A DNA stretch of 10,089 bases from Actinomycetes bacterium. Its GTDB lineage: Bacteria; Actinomycetota; CALGFH01. Positions 1-6,875 of the stretch are shown here, in pieces. The stretch spans positions 1 to 10,089 of the forward strand of contig JASLIH010000330.1 of the NCBI GenBank assembly GCA_030152105.1. The letters are read 5' to 3'. The position numbers were made by a program, and so were the translations under genes. The notes under the pieces were generated by a model, which was given only the letters and a program-made list of their open reading frames with translations, had not been told where the DNA came from and did no database searches. Positions within the stretch are counted from its first letter, which is position 1, and the number at the start of each line of letters is the position of its first letter.

Positions 1-1364
1 GTGAACAGGTCGGCGTCGAAGTGGATGCCGTGGTCGCTGAGCCGCTCCAGGAACCGGGGGCGGAGGCCGGTGGGCTGGATGATGCCCCGGAAGCGGCCGT
101 TCTCGTCGATGCCGGCCCGGTAGTCGAAGGTATAGATGTCCTGGAGGGTGATGACGTCGCCCTCCATGCCGACGATCTCGGTGATGTGGGTGAGGCGGCG
201 GGTGCCGTCCTTGAGCCGCGACTGGTGGACGATCAGGTTGATGGCCGAGGAGATCTGTTCACGGATGGCCCGCATCGGGATGTCGACCCCGGCCATTAGG
301 ACCATCGTCTCCAGCCGCGACAGCACGTCGCGGGGCGAGTTGGCGTGGACGGTGGTCAGCGAGCCGTCGTGGCCGGTGTTCATGGCCTGAAGCATGTCGA
401 GGGCCTCGCCGCCCCGGACCTCGCCGACCACGATCCGGTCGGGGCGCATCCGCAGGGCGTTGCGGACCAGGTCCCGGATGGTGATCTCGCCCCGGCCCTC
501 GATGTTGGGCGGGCGGTACTCCAGCCGCAGCCAGTGCGGCTGGCGCAGCTGGAGCTCGGCCGCGTCCTCGATGGTGACGATCCGCTCGTCGGCCGGCAGC
601 CAGGACGAGAGGACGTTGAGGGTGGTCGTCTTGCCGGCGCCGGCGCCGCCGGCGACCAGCACGTTCAGCCGGCCCGAGACCGCCCTGGCCAGGAACCTGG
701 CCGCCTTGGCGGACATGGTGCCGAAGGTGATCAGGTCGTCGGCCTGGTAGGGGTCGGGCGCGAACTTCCGTACCGTCAGGTAGGGGCCGCCGTTGACGCA
801 CAGGGGCGAGATCACGGCGTTGATCCGGGAGCCGTCGGGCAGCCGGGCGTCGACGTACGGGGAGCTCTCGTCGATCCGCCGGCCGACCAGGCCGACCATC
901 TTGTCGATCACCCGGCGCAGGTGGGTCTCGTCGACGAAGCGGCCCTCGGCCGGGAAGATACGGCCCTCCCGCTCCACGTAGATCACGTCGGGCGCGTTGA
1001 CCATGATCTCGGTGACGCTCGGGTCGCGCAGGAACGGCTCGATCGGCCCGAAGCCGAGCACGTCGTCGGCGATCTCGGAGACCAGCCGCCGGCGCTCGTC
1101 CCTGGTGAGGGGCGTCTCCTCCTCCTCCAAGGCCTGCTGCAGCATCTCGCGGACCTTGTCGTGGAGCTGGTCGGAGGACATCTCGGAGTCGTACAGCCGA
1201 GGACCGAGCGCTTCGACCAGCGCCCGGTGGACCTTCTGGCGCAGCTCGGCCAGGGGATCGGGTCTGGTGCGGTGCAGCTGTCGCTGGTCGGGCTCGCGAG
1301 GCGCGGAAGGGGACAGCACCCCGGCCGTCCTGGCCCGGGCGAGCCGATCGTGGAGCGAGGACAT
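1..1364 (-). CDS. cpaF: CpaF/TadA-family pilus assembly ATPase (3' end cut by window edge)
   Basis: Secretion-type hexameric ATPase that powers Flp/Tad pilus assembly at the cytoplasmic face of the membrane. 454 codons are visible. The C-terminus runs off the left edge but is probably nearly complete for this family. After a variable N-terminal region, the translation shows the CpaF N-terminal domain (FGPIEPFL, then a VTEIMVN motif near residues 110-125). The Walker A loop GGAGAGKTT follows, with its lysine at residue 245, then the IEDAAELQL Asp box, [20 protein letters not shown] (Walker B region) and [11 protein letters not shown] (His box). The ATG at 1364 is preceded by AGGAG at a 6-nt spacing. 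That ribosome site overlaps the cpaE stop codon, so the two genes are translationally linked and 9 bp apart. Last visible gene of the pilus operon; TadB and TadC would be expected next. Confidence 0.96.
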   Translation of the reverse strand, partial: MSSLHDRLARARTAGVLSPSAPREPDQRQLHRTRPDPLAELRQKVHRALVEALGPRLYDSEMSSDQLHDKVREMLQQALEEEETPLTRDERRRLVSEIADDVLGFGPIEPFLRDPSVTEIMVNAPDVIYVEREGRIFPAEGRFVDETHLRRVIDKMVGLVGRRIDESSPYVDARLPDGSRINAVISPLCVNGGPYLTVRKFAPDPYQADDLITFGTMSAKAARFLARAVSGRLNVLVAGGAGAGKTTTLNVLSSWLPADERIVTIEDAAELQLRQPHWLRLEYRPPNIEGRGEITIRDLVRNALRMRPDRIVVGEVRGGEALDMLQAMNTGHDGSLTTVHANSPRDVLSRLETMVLMAGVDIPMRAIREQISSAINLIVHQSRLKDGTRRLTHITEIVGMEGDVITLQDIYTFDYRAGIDENGRFRGIIQPTGLRPRFLERLSDHGIHFDADLF

Positions 1365-1373
1365 TGGCGGCTC

Positions 1374-2573
1374 CTAGGATCGGGCGAACAGCGACCGGCG
1401 CTGCTTCTGCTTGGTCCGGCTTGGCGGCTGCTCCTCGGTCACCAGCGCGGCGACCCGGCGGACGGACTCGGCCACCGGCCCCTTCGGCTCCTCGAGCATG
1501 ATCGGGCTGCCCTTATTCACCGAGAGCGGCACCGACCGCGAGGACGGGATGGTCGCATCGACCGACGAGCTGAGCAGCTTCTCCACGTCGGGCAGGCGCA
1601 GGCCGACCTTGGAGTCGGCCCGGTTGACGACCACCCGGATGCGGTTCTTGGGGAAGTGCAGCAGCTCCATGGTCTGGAGGGTCAGCTTGAGGTTCTTGAT
1701 GCTCGGCACGTCCAAGGTGGCCAGCATGACCAGCCAGTCCGAATCGTCGAAGGCACCCAGCACCGGCTCGGAGAACGCCGGCGGGGTGTCGATCACCACG
1801 TAGTCGAAGGCGCTGCGGAGCAGCTTGAGGATGCTGGCGATGGTGCCGGGGTTGATGGTGTCGGCGATGGTCGGCTCGGTCGGCGCGACCAGCGTCCAGA
1901 TGCCGGAGTCGTGGCGGGTCAGGAACGACTTCAGCGTCAGGGCGTCCAGGCCGGGGCTCTGGGCGGCGTCGTAGATGGTGTGCGAGGGGAACAGGTGCAG
2001 CATGATGGCGACGTCGCCGAAATGGAGGTCGAGGTCGACAAGGGCGACCTCGGCGCCGTTGCGGCTGAGGGCGACGGCCAGGTTGGTCGAGAGGAACGTC
2101 TTGCCGCAGCCACCCTTGGAGCTGAACACGGTGACGATCCGGCCGGGGCTCCGTCCCTCGCCCGGGTCGGTCGGGGCGCCACCGTTGCCAAGGCGCCCGC
2201 GAAGAGTCCTGGCGATCTCGAGCGCCCGGCCCGCGGCACCGCGCACGGCGTTCTCGTCGCTGGCCGAGGAGAGGACATCCTTGATCCCCACCCGGAGCGC
2301 CTGGCGGATCAGCTCGCCGGACTCCTGACGCCGGATCAGCAGCACCAGGACGTCGGGTGTGCCCTGCTGGAGAGCGCCGGCCAGGGCGAGCGCGTCCCGG
2401 TCGCTGAGGCTCGGCCCGAAGATGGCGGCGAGCACGTCCCGGCCCTCGGCGGCCACAGCAGCCATGGCCTCGTCGGAGTCGTTGGCCCGCACCACCCGGT
2501 CGGTCAGGCCTGAGAGGGCGTTGACCAGCCAGGTGGCGTACCCGTCATGCGGTTCGACGATGAGGACGGCCAC
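1374..2573 (-). CDS. cpaE: CpaE/TadZ-like pilus localisation ATPase with pseudo-receiver domain
   Basis: 399-aa ParA/MinD-superfamily ATPase of Flp/Tad loci. Family members localise the pilus apparatus at the cell pole or membrane. Residues 1-125 form a receiver-like domain, but the phosphoacceptor Asp position is Ala50 (context DVLAAIFGP), so phosphorylation is unlikely; this is typical of the atypical receiver in TadZ. Residues 145-390 are the ATPase. They carry the deviant Walker A KGGCGKT at 153-159, with the signature first lysine, Walker A' VDLDLHFGD around 179-187 and Walker B VVIDTPP with Asp262. The start is GTG at 2573, with AGGG 6 nt upstream inside the cpaB end. The cpaB stop is only 2 bp away. 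The C-terminus is basic (RTKQKQRRSLFARS). High confidence on family; the exact localisation role is inferred from homologues. Confidence 0.94.
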   Translation of the reverse strand: MAVLIVEPHDGYATWLVNALSGLTDRVVRANDSDEAMAAVAAEGRDVLAAIFGPSLSDRDALALAGALQQGTPDVLVLLIRRQESGELIRQALRVGIKDVLSSASDENAVRGAAGRALEIARTLRGRLGNGGAPTDPGEGRSPGRIVTVFSSKGGCGKTFLSTNLAVALSRNGAEVALVDLDLHFGDVAIMLHLFPSHTIYDAAQSPGLDALTLKSFLTRHDSGIWTLVAPTEPTIADTINPGTIASILKLLRSAFDYVVIDTPPAFSEPVLGAFDDSDWLVMLATLDVPSIKNLKLTLQTMELLHFPKNRIRVVVNRADSKVGLRLPDVEKLLSSSVDATIPSSRSVPLSVNKGSPIMLEEPKGPVAESVRRVAALVTEEQPPSRTKQKQRRSLFARS

Positions 2574-2575
2574 GG

Positions 2576-3337
2576 CTAGCCCTGCTCGGTCGGGTAGACG
2601 TTGCTGTCGTCGATGCCGTCGCGACTCCTCGGCACCGGGACCGCGTTCCGCGGCATCAGCGTGAGGTAGATCTGGCCGGACTCGACCGCGTGCACGACGT
2701 TCTCCACGTGCTGCTTCTTGATGGCCAGGGTGATCGCGGTCAGGTTCTGGCTCCCCTTGCCCTGGTTGACCCGGCCGCCGCCGCCCTGCGCGGTCCTGGT
2801 GGTGAGGGCGGTCGTCCCCACGGCGAGCACGCGCACGTTCTGGAGCAGGAACTTGGTCGTGTTGCTGCCCTTACCGTTCGGGAGCGTGAGCACCATGCCG
2901 ACGTTGTCGCCCGGGGTCACGAAGCCGGCCACCTGCCTGGTCATGTCCAGCCCGATCGACAGCGCCTGGCTGTCGTCGGGGATCGGGAGCAGGCCCCGGC
3001 CCTCGACCTCGTTGGCCCCGACCCAGCGCGTCTGGAGGAGCTGCTCACCCTTCACGATGTCGACCGCGGCGAACCTGCCCTCGAGCTGGCCCACGTTCCG
3101 GAAGCTGCCGGAGACCGCATTCTGCTGCGGCACCTCTTTCTTCTCGATCTGGCCGCGGTTCTGGGCGTCCTCCCCGCTGGTTCCGGCCTTGATGGGCTCC
3201 TTGGCCACGAGGACGACCACTGGCCGCTGGTCGGCGATGGCGCGGCGGTCGGCCCCGTTGACGTAGACGACTAGGGCCGCCGTCGCCACCAGGGCGAGCA
3301 CGACCGCGATGAGGATGGCCAGAACTCTGCTTTGCAT
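2576..3337 (-). CDS. cpaB: CpaB/RcpC-like Flp pilus assembly protein
   Basis: 253-aa envelope protein of the Flp/Tad assembly system. The N-terminus (residues 5-27) is a single hydrophobic anchor, AILIAVVLALVATAALVVYV. It is followed by an exported SAF-type domain (about 39-101: VVVLVAKEPIKAGT through GEQLLQTRWV), then an RcpC/CpaB core (about 116-232: DDSQALSIGLD, VAGFVTPGDNVGMVLT, ITLAIKKQHVENVVHAVESG, IYLTLMPRN). SAF domains in this family are thought to bind carbohydrate or peptidoglycan. A Gly-rich linker (GGGG, 185-188) interrupts the core. The start is ATG at 3337 with GAGG 7 nt upstream. It sits 15 bp after tadE and 2 bp before cpaE, clearly one operon. Product name is secure; the precise envelope role in a presumed Gram-positive is less clear, since RcpC is best known next to an outer-membrane secretin. 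Confidence 0.93.
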   Translation of the reverse strand: MQSRVLAILIAVVLALVATAALVVYVNGADRRAIADQRPVVVLVAKEPIKAGTSGEDAQNRGQIEKKEVPQQNAVSGSFRNVGQLEGRFAAVDIVKGEQLLQTRWVGANEVEGRGLLPIPDDSQALSIGLDMTRQVAGFVTPGDNVGMVLTLPNGKGSNTTKFLLQNVRVLAVGTTALTTRTAQGGGGRVNQGKGSQNLTAITLAIKKQHVENVVHAVESGQIYLTLMPRNAVPVPRSRDGIDDSNVYPTEQG

Positions 3338-3352
3338 ACGTGCGCCTCGCTG

Positions 3353-3775
3353 CTAGCAGCCGCCCGGACCCCCGGGGACGGAGAGCTGCTCGATCCGCAT
3401 GGTCGCCTTCGCCGTGCCCGTCTGCCATGACGGCGGGTTGGGCATGAAGGGGATGACCAGGTCGAGTGGGTAGTCGAAGGTGACGGTCAAGGTGCCACCG
3501 ACCACGTCGTCAGTGGACAGGACGCAGTTGTCGATGTTCCCGATCCCGGCGTCCTGCTGGACGGCCTGCCAGAAGGCGGTGCCGCCGCCGACGTCAGCCC
3601 AGTCAGCGATGCCGACGACCGCCATCCTGGCCCCCTCGCGGGCGGCGTTGGTGGCCTGGATGCGAGTGTTGAAGGCGGTCCCGAACTGGATGAAGCCGAA
3701 CAGCAGGACGACGAGCAGAGGAAGGAGCAGCGCGAACTCGACCGCGGCGGCGCCGTCCTGATCCTGATGAGCCAT
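3353..3775 (-). CDS. tadE: TadE-like minor pseudopilin
   Basis: Short membrane protein (140 aa from the ATG at 3775). Residues 8-21 show the TadE signature DGAAAVEFALLLPL at the start of one transmembrane helix (about 10-32). The region around G8 with Glu13 at +5 resembles a prepilin-peptidase site. The rest is an extracytoplasmic domain with ATNAAREGARMAVVG, typical of TadE/TadG, and two cysteines, one in NCVLS and one at the last residue. The ATG is preferred because AAGG lies about 5-6 nt upstream. A GTG at 3796 in the same frame overlaps the preceding pilin stop as GTGA and would add seven residues (MTLIKGA); that alternative is possible. Located between the Flp pilins and cpaB, as expected for a minor pilin needed for pilus formation. 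Confidence 0.88.
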   Translation of the reverse strand: MAHQDQDGAAAVEFALLLPLLVVLLFGFIQFGTAFNTRIQATNAAREGARMAVVGIADWADVGGGTAFWQAVQQDAGIGNIDNCVLSTDDVVGGTLTVTFDYPLDLVIPFMPNPPSWQTGTAKATMRIEQLSVPGGPGGC

Positions 3776-3792
3776 CGCGCCCTTGATCAAGG

Positions 3793-4023
3793 TCACGGAG
3801 GCGAGCAGTCCTGGGGCGCCGGGTTGGTGGCGACACAGTTGCCGACGTCGTTGTACTTGGACTGGACCGCGTTGAACAGTGCGTAGAAACCTCCAACCAC
3901 CAGCAACGCGATGACAGCGACCATGAGCGCGTACTCGACCGCGGTGACACCAGCTTCACGCAACTGCTCCCCGCCAAGGCGAGCTCGCACATACGCGAGA
4001 CTCGCGGAGAGATCCCTCTGCAC
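3793..4023 (-). CDS. flp: Flp-type pilin 1
   Basis: 76-aa Flp/Fap pilin precursor, the structural subunit of the pilus. A basic leader of 25 residues ends in G25, followed by VTAVEYALM, so Glu30-Tyr31 sit at +5/+6 as in Flp prepilins cleaved by a TadV/CpaA-type peptidase. The mature part is about 51 aa: a hydrophobic helix (about 32-52, YALMVAVIALLVVGGFYALF), then an amphipathic tail with YNDVGNC and a second Cys near the end (C63 and C73). The start is GTG at 4023 with AAGGGG about 10 nt upstream. The stop overlaps the alternative GTG start of tadE. Lies 114 bp after the second pilin, across a strong hairpin. Confidence 0.93.
   Translation of the reverse strand: MQRDLSASLAYVRARLGGEQLREAGVTAVEYALMVAVIALLVVGGFYALFNAVQSKYNDVGNCVATNPAPQDCSPP
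3917..3948. repeat. Pilin paralogue repeat, copy 1
   Basis: 32-bp stretch encoding the prepilin cleavage region. It matches 4259-4290 in pilin 2 with one mismatch, and 4700-4731 in pilin 3 with a few mismatches. Reflects duplication of the pilin gene and strong conservation of the VTAVEYALM segment. Confidence 0.7.
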
Positions 4024-4085
4024 GAGGACCGGCCCCCTTAGGTTCCCCTACAGGTCAGTGCTTTCGTTCTCTGAACAGTTGGAAG

Positions 4086-4128
4086 CCATGCCGGCGGGGG
4101 GCTCAACGGGCCTGCCCCGCCGGCATGA
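4086..4128 (-). terminator. Strong hairpin between pilin 2 and pilin 1 (attenuator or mRNA-stabilising stem)
   Basis: Positions 4087-4099 (catgccggcgggg) are perfectly inverted at 4115-4127, giving 13-bp arms around a 15-nt loop that can pair further (ggc/gcc). No T-run follows on the minus strand, so it is not a classic intrinsic terminator. It lies 10 nt past the pilin 2 stop and about 60 nt before pilin 1. The stem is evident; its role as attenuator or 3'-end protector is inferred. Confidence 0.6.
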
Positions 4129-4137
4129 CAAACCTTG

Positions 4138-4362
4138 CTAGCAGCCAGCCGTACCGGCAGTACTGACGTTGCTGACACAGTCGCCTGCGTCGTTGAACGC
4201 GGTTGACACGTTCTCGAACAGGAGGAAGAACCCAGCCACCATGAGCAAGGCGATGATCGCGACCATGAGCGCGTACTCGACGGCGGTGACGCCGTCTTCA
4301 CGCGTCCGCAGGTCGGCAACCTTCGTGCGAACGTAGGTGAACGTTGTGCTCAGCAGGAGCAT
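4138..4362 (-). CDS. flp: Flp-type pilin 2
   Basis: 74-aa Flp pilin precursor, paralogue of the neighbouring pilin. The leader ends REDG (G24), followed by VTAVEYALM with Glu29-Tyr30 at +5/+6. The hydrophobic helix runs about 31-50 (ALMVAIIALLMVAGFFLLFE). The tail has FNDAGDC and ends in Cys, so C62 and C74 form a pair. The predicted mature subunit is about 50 aa. The ATG at 4362 is served by the best ribosome site in the window, AAGGGAGGT at an 8-nt spacing, which fits a highly expressed structural subunit. It has its own 222-bp upstream leader, so it may start a separate transcript for the major pilin. It is followed by a strong hairpin and then pilin 1. Confidence 0.94.
   Translation of the reverse strand: MLLLSTTFTYVRTKVADLRTREDGVTAVEYALMVAIIALLMVAGFFLLFENVSTAFNDAGDCVSNVSTAGTAGC
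4259..4290. repeat. Pilin paralogue repeat, copy 2
   Basis: Same 32-bp cleavage-site coding stretch in pilin 2, one base different from the copy in pilin 1. Short direct repeats like these could support recombination between the pilin genes. Confidence 0.7.
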
Positions 4363-4370
4363 TCGTCTGC

Positions 4371-4379
4371 ACCTCCCTT
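4371..4379 (-). promoter_or_regulatory. Strong Shine-Dalgarno of pilin 2
   Basis: On the minus strand this reads AAGGGAGGT, 8 nt before the ATG at 4362. It is an almost full-length anti-SD match, stronger than any other gene start here, and it fixes the pilin 2 start. A small CCCC-TGT-GGGG stem (4382-4392) sits directly upstream. Confidence 0.75.
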
Positions 4380-4584
4380 CCCCCCACAGGGGCCCCCGGC
4401 GGCGCGGCGGCCCGACGACTACTGTCCCGCTGGTTCAACGTTTGCTTGGCACCCGGGAACCCGGCAATTGCGGGCGTGCCTCGCTAACGCATTGCAGGGG
4501 AACCTAGTCGCCCAAGGGGGCACATGCCCATCGGCTCTGGTGCAGATCGGACGTGCGTACAATTGCCCACCCATCCGTGTCCAC
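4380..4584 (-). other. Gene-free leader upstream of pilin 2
   Basis: No credible ORF on either strand. It holds several small inverted repeats: gggca/tgccc around 4519-4530, ccggg/cccgg at 4453-4464 nested inside an imperfect ggcac...gtgcc stem (about 4449-4480), and a very GC-rich block at 4390-4415. This is the likely place for the pilin 2 promoter and any 5' leader control, but I see no convincing -35/-10 pair and no riboswitch core I can defend. Confidence 0.4.
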
Positions 4585-4761
4585 TCAACAGCCCACGTCG
4601 TTGTATGCCTGGGCCGCGCAGTCAGCGTTGTCGTTGAAGCGCTCCTGGACCGCGTCGTACAGGGCGACGACTCCGCCGACCAGCAGCAGCACGATGATGG
4701 CGGCCATGAGGGCGTACTCGACCGAGGTGACGCCGCGCTCCTGCCAGCCAGATGTCCGCAT
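4585..4761 (-). CDS. flp: Flp-type pilin 3 (short leader)
   Basis: 58-aa Flp pilin precursor. The leader is only 10 residues (MRTSGWQERG), then VTSVEYALM with Glu15-Tyr16 at +5/+6, a hydrophobic helix (about 17-36), and a tail with FNDNADC ending in Cys (C48 and C58). The ATG at 4761 is chosen over an upstream TTG at 4767, because GAGG lies 6 nt before the ATG and abuts the TTG with no spacer. The gene starts 18 bp after the HD-GYP stop, so it is probably co-transcribed with that signalling gene. It is separated from pilin 2 by a 222-bp leader. It is the most divergent of the three (VTSVEYALMAA, ALYDAVQERFND) and may be a minor or alternative pilin. Confidence 0.9.
   Translation of the reverse strand: MRTSGWQERGVTSVEYALMAAIIVLLLVGGVVALYDAVQERFNDNADCAAQAYNDVGC
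4700..4731. repeat. Pilin paralogue repeat, copy 3
   Basis: Third, more diverged copy of the cleavage-site coding stretch, in pilin 3. It encodes VTSVEYALM instead of VTAVEYALM. Confidence 0.6.
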
Positions 4762-4779
4762 CCTCAACCTCGACTACAG

Positions 4780-6027
4780 CTAGAGGGCCAGGCCGCCGGC
4801 GGCCTGGGGGGCGGCCACGGTCAGGCGTTGTCTCGTCACTGACAGCGGTGAGGACGGGTCGTCCGGGTCCTCGGGCTCGCCACTCGCCTGCAGGCCCCCG
4901 CCCTGCTCGAACCGGCCCAGGACCGGGGGCGTGCCCGGCCGGGCCGAGAGGACCAGCGGCTCGAGGGCGTCGACCAGCTTGCCGGGCAGGCGGCCGAGGC
5001 TGGCCTCGTGGCGCAGCACGGCCAGCGCGTCCTGCTCGGACATGGCCGGGCGGTGGGGCCGGGGCCGGGTGAGGGCGGCCCAGGTGTCGACCACACCGAG
5101 GACCTGGGCGCCGAAGGGCACCTGGCGGCCGCGGAGGCCACGGGGGTAGCCGGAGCCGTCGAGGCGCTCGTGGTGGGCCCTCACGGCGGCGACGGGCAGG
5201 CCGACCCGGGCCAGTGGCTCGAGGATGTCGCCGGAGAGGTCGGCGTGCCCGTGCAGCAGCTCGACCGCGTCCGGCTCCAGCGGGCCGGGCGCGGCCAGCA
5301 GGTCGGCGGGCAGGACCAGCATCCCGATGTCGAGGAACAGCCCGGCCAGCTCCATGCCCCTGACCCGAAGGGGCGGCCAGCCGAGGGTGTTGGTCAGGTC
5401 GCGGGTGATCGAGGCGACTCGGCGCGAGTGGCCCTCGCGGCCCGGACCGGCGGCCTCGGCGCTCCCGATCATCGTGCCCAGGATCACCTGGAGCGAGTGC
5501 GACAGCGAGTCCCTGGCCTGGCGCAGGTGGTCGCGCTCCTCGGCCCGGCTCACCCTGGCCACCGCCGTCTCGGTGCGCAGCAGCGCCTCCTCGGCGGCCT
5601 CGGTGACGGTACGGAGCTGGGCCAGGGGCGAGGCGGGCTCGGAGCGGTCCTGCCCCCGGCCCGAACGGCGCCCCCGCATCGACGAGGTGACTCGCTCGAC
5701 CAGGTCGTCGCCGTTGCAGGGGTAGGTGAGCAGGTCGGTGACGCCGAGGGCCAGGGCCGGCGTCACGTCCACCGAGGCGTCCCGGCTGGCCATGCCGAGC
5801 ACCGGCACGGTGGTCGGGCCGTCACCCAGGCGGCCGAGCACCGGCGCCCAGCGCTCGACCTCGTCCAGGGGCACGACCACCAGGGCCGGCCACTGGGCGT
5901 CGACGCTGCGGAGGGCCTCGACGTTCTCCTTGACCAGGGCGCAGGCAAGCCCGGCATGGGCCAGGGCATCCCGTGCCCAGGGCCCGATCCCTTCAGCGGC
6001 GTCGAGGACGAGCACGTGGGCCGGCAC
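4780..6027 (-). CDS. Pseudo-receiver/degenerate HD-GYP domain protein
   Basis: 415 aa from the GTG at 6027; soluble, no membrane segment. Residues 1-120 look like a receiver domain whose phosphoacceptor position is Pro53 (PALVVVPLDE), so phosphorylation is unlikely. Residues about 130-185 are Glu/Arg-rich and helical, a probable linker. Residues about 195-345 match the HD-GYP c-di-GMP phosphodiesterase fold: EGHSRRVA (His200), HADLSGDIL (His261), HHE (285-287), DGSGYPRGL (290-298) and VVDTWAAL (Asp314). The core HD motif, normally HDIGK, reads LDIGM at 232-236, so the metal-binding His and the Lys are lost. It may be an inactive c-di-GMP sensor or have altered activity. The tail (about 365-415) is Pro/Gly-rich. 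The start is chosen because GGAG lies 6 nt before the GTG; a TTG at 6039 is the alternative. Pilin 3 follows 18 bp downstream. Confidence 0.82.
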   Translation of the reverse strand: MPAHVLVLDAAEGIGPWARDALAHAGLACALVKENVEALRSVDAQWPALVVVPLDEVERWAPVLGRLGDGPTTVPVLGMASRDASVDVTPALALGVTDLLTYPCNGDDLVERVTSSMRGRRSGRGQDRSEPASPLAQLRTVTEAAEEALLRTETAVARVSRAEERDHLRQARDSLSHSLQVILGTMIGSAEAAGPGREGHSRRVASITRDLTNTLGWPPLRVRGMELAGLFLDIGMLVLPADLLAAPGPLEPDAVELLHGHADLSGDILEPLARVGLPVAAVRAHHERLDGSGYPRGLRGRQVPFGAQVLGVVDTWAALTRPRPHRPAMSEQDALAVLRHEASLGRLPGKLVDALEPLVLSARPGTPPVLGRFEQGGGLQASGEPEDPDDPSSPLSVTRQRLTVAAPQAAGGLAL

Positions 6028-6185
6028 CGGAAGCTCCAAGATCGGCTGCTAACTGAACAGCATTCAGCCCGATGCTACGGCTTGGGCTCCGGTGTCCCTA
6101 TGCCCCGATCTGTTGACCCCTGCTACCTATTTCTGCGCAGATGCTCGGGAACGCGTCGATACCTGGACACGCTGGGTGGTAAGGA

Positions 6186-6875
6186 CTACCGAGGCGGCTC
6201 GACCAGCCGGATCCGCATGGCCTCCCGCACGGCGTCCACGCGGTTGTTGACGTGGAGCTTGCGGTAGATGTTGCCGATGTGGGTATTGACCGTCCGCTCG
6301 GAGATGACCAGCTGGCTGGCGATCTGACGCGAGGTCAGGCCCTCGGCCAGCAGGGCCAGGATCTCCCGCTCCCGCCCGGTGAGCAGGTAGTAGATGTCGG
6401 CCGCGGCCTTGGTCTCGTCGGCGTAGCGGTTGAACTGGTGCAGCAGCTTGCGCGCCTGGACCGGGTCGAGGAACGAGCCGCCGGCCGCCACCGCCTTGAC
6501 CGCCGAGCGGATGTCGTCGAGCGTGGCCGACTTGGGCAGGTACCCGGAGGCGCCGGCCTTGATGGCCTCGAAGATCGTCTCCTGGTCCTCGTGCACGGTG
6601 AGCACCACCACCCCCACGGAGGGGTGGTCCTGGCGGATCTGCTTGGTTGCGCTGATCCCGTCGCGCCGGGGCATGTCGACGTCCATCAGGACGACGTCGG
6701 GGAGCAGCTCGGTGACCCGCGCGATGGCCTCGTTGCCGTCGGAGGCCTCGCCGATCACCTCGACCCCCTCGGCGGCGGTGCACAGCAGGACGACGCCGTG
6801 CCTGGTCACCGAGTGGTCGTCGACCACCAGGACCTTGGTCGGGGTGCCGTTCTCCTCGTTGTTCGCTTCGCTCAC
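6186..6875 (-). CDS. NarL/FixJ-family response regulator
   Basis: 229-aa two-component transcription regulator. The receiver domain (about 13-130) has the acidic pair VVDD (19-20), phosphoacceptor Asp65 in VVLMDVDMP, Thr93 in VVLTVHED and Lys115 in GYLPKSA, so all key residues are present. The LuxR-type DNA-binding domain (about 163-225) reads LTGREREILALLAEGLTSRQ, then a recognition helix in ERTVNTHIGNIYRKL. The GTG start at 6875 directly follows the kinase stop codon (TAGGTG, no gap), with GAGGGGG just upstream, so it is translationally coupled to the kinase. Target genes are unknown. The downstream pilus genes on the same strand are plausible targets by position only. Confidence 0.95.
   Translation of the reverse strand: MSEANNEENGTPTKVLVVDDHSVTRHGVVLLCTAAEGVEVIGEASDGNEAIARVTELLPDVVLMDVDMPRRDGISATKQIRQDHPSVGVVVLTVHEDQETIFEAIKAGASGYLPKSATLDDIRSAVKAVAAGGSFLDPVQARKLLHQFNRYADETKAAADIYYLLTGREREILALLAEGLTSRQIASQLVISERTVNTHIGNIYRKLHVNNRVDAVREAMRIRLVEPPR

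Noticed and set aside
345..2513. 722-aa open frame on the plus strand
   Set aside because: It lies antisense to clearly coding cpaF and cpaE. The translation is rich in G/D/V/H/Q low-complexity text with no domain pattern, as expected from the complement of high-GC coding DNA.
4395..4460. Possible c-di-GMP (GEMM) riboswitch on the minus strand: GCAAAC...GGGAC
   Set aside because: Only short pieces resemble the motif. The conserved GACGCAAAGC segment and the second-stem receptor are missing, so I do not call it.
6066..6088. Small inverted repeat agccc/gggct between the response regulator and HD-GYP genes
   Set aside because: Only 5-bp arms with a 13-nt loop and no T-run. Expected by chance in GC-rich DNA, so not listed as a terminator.
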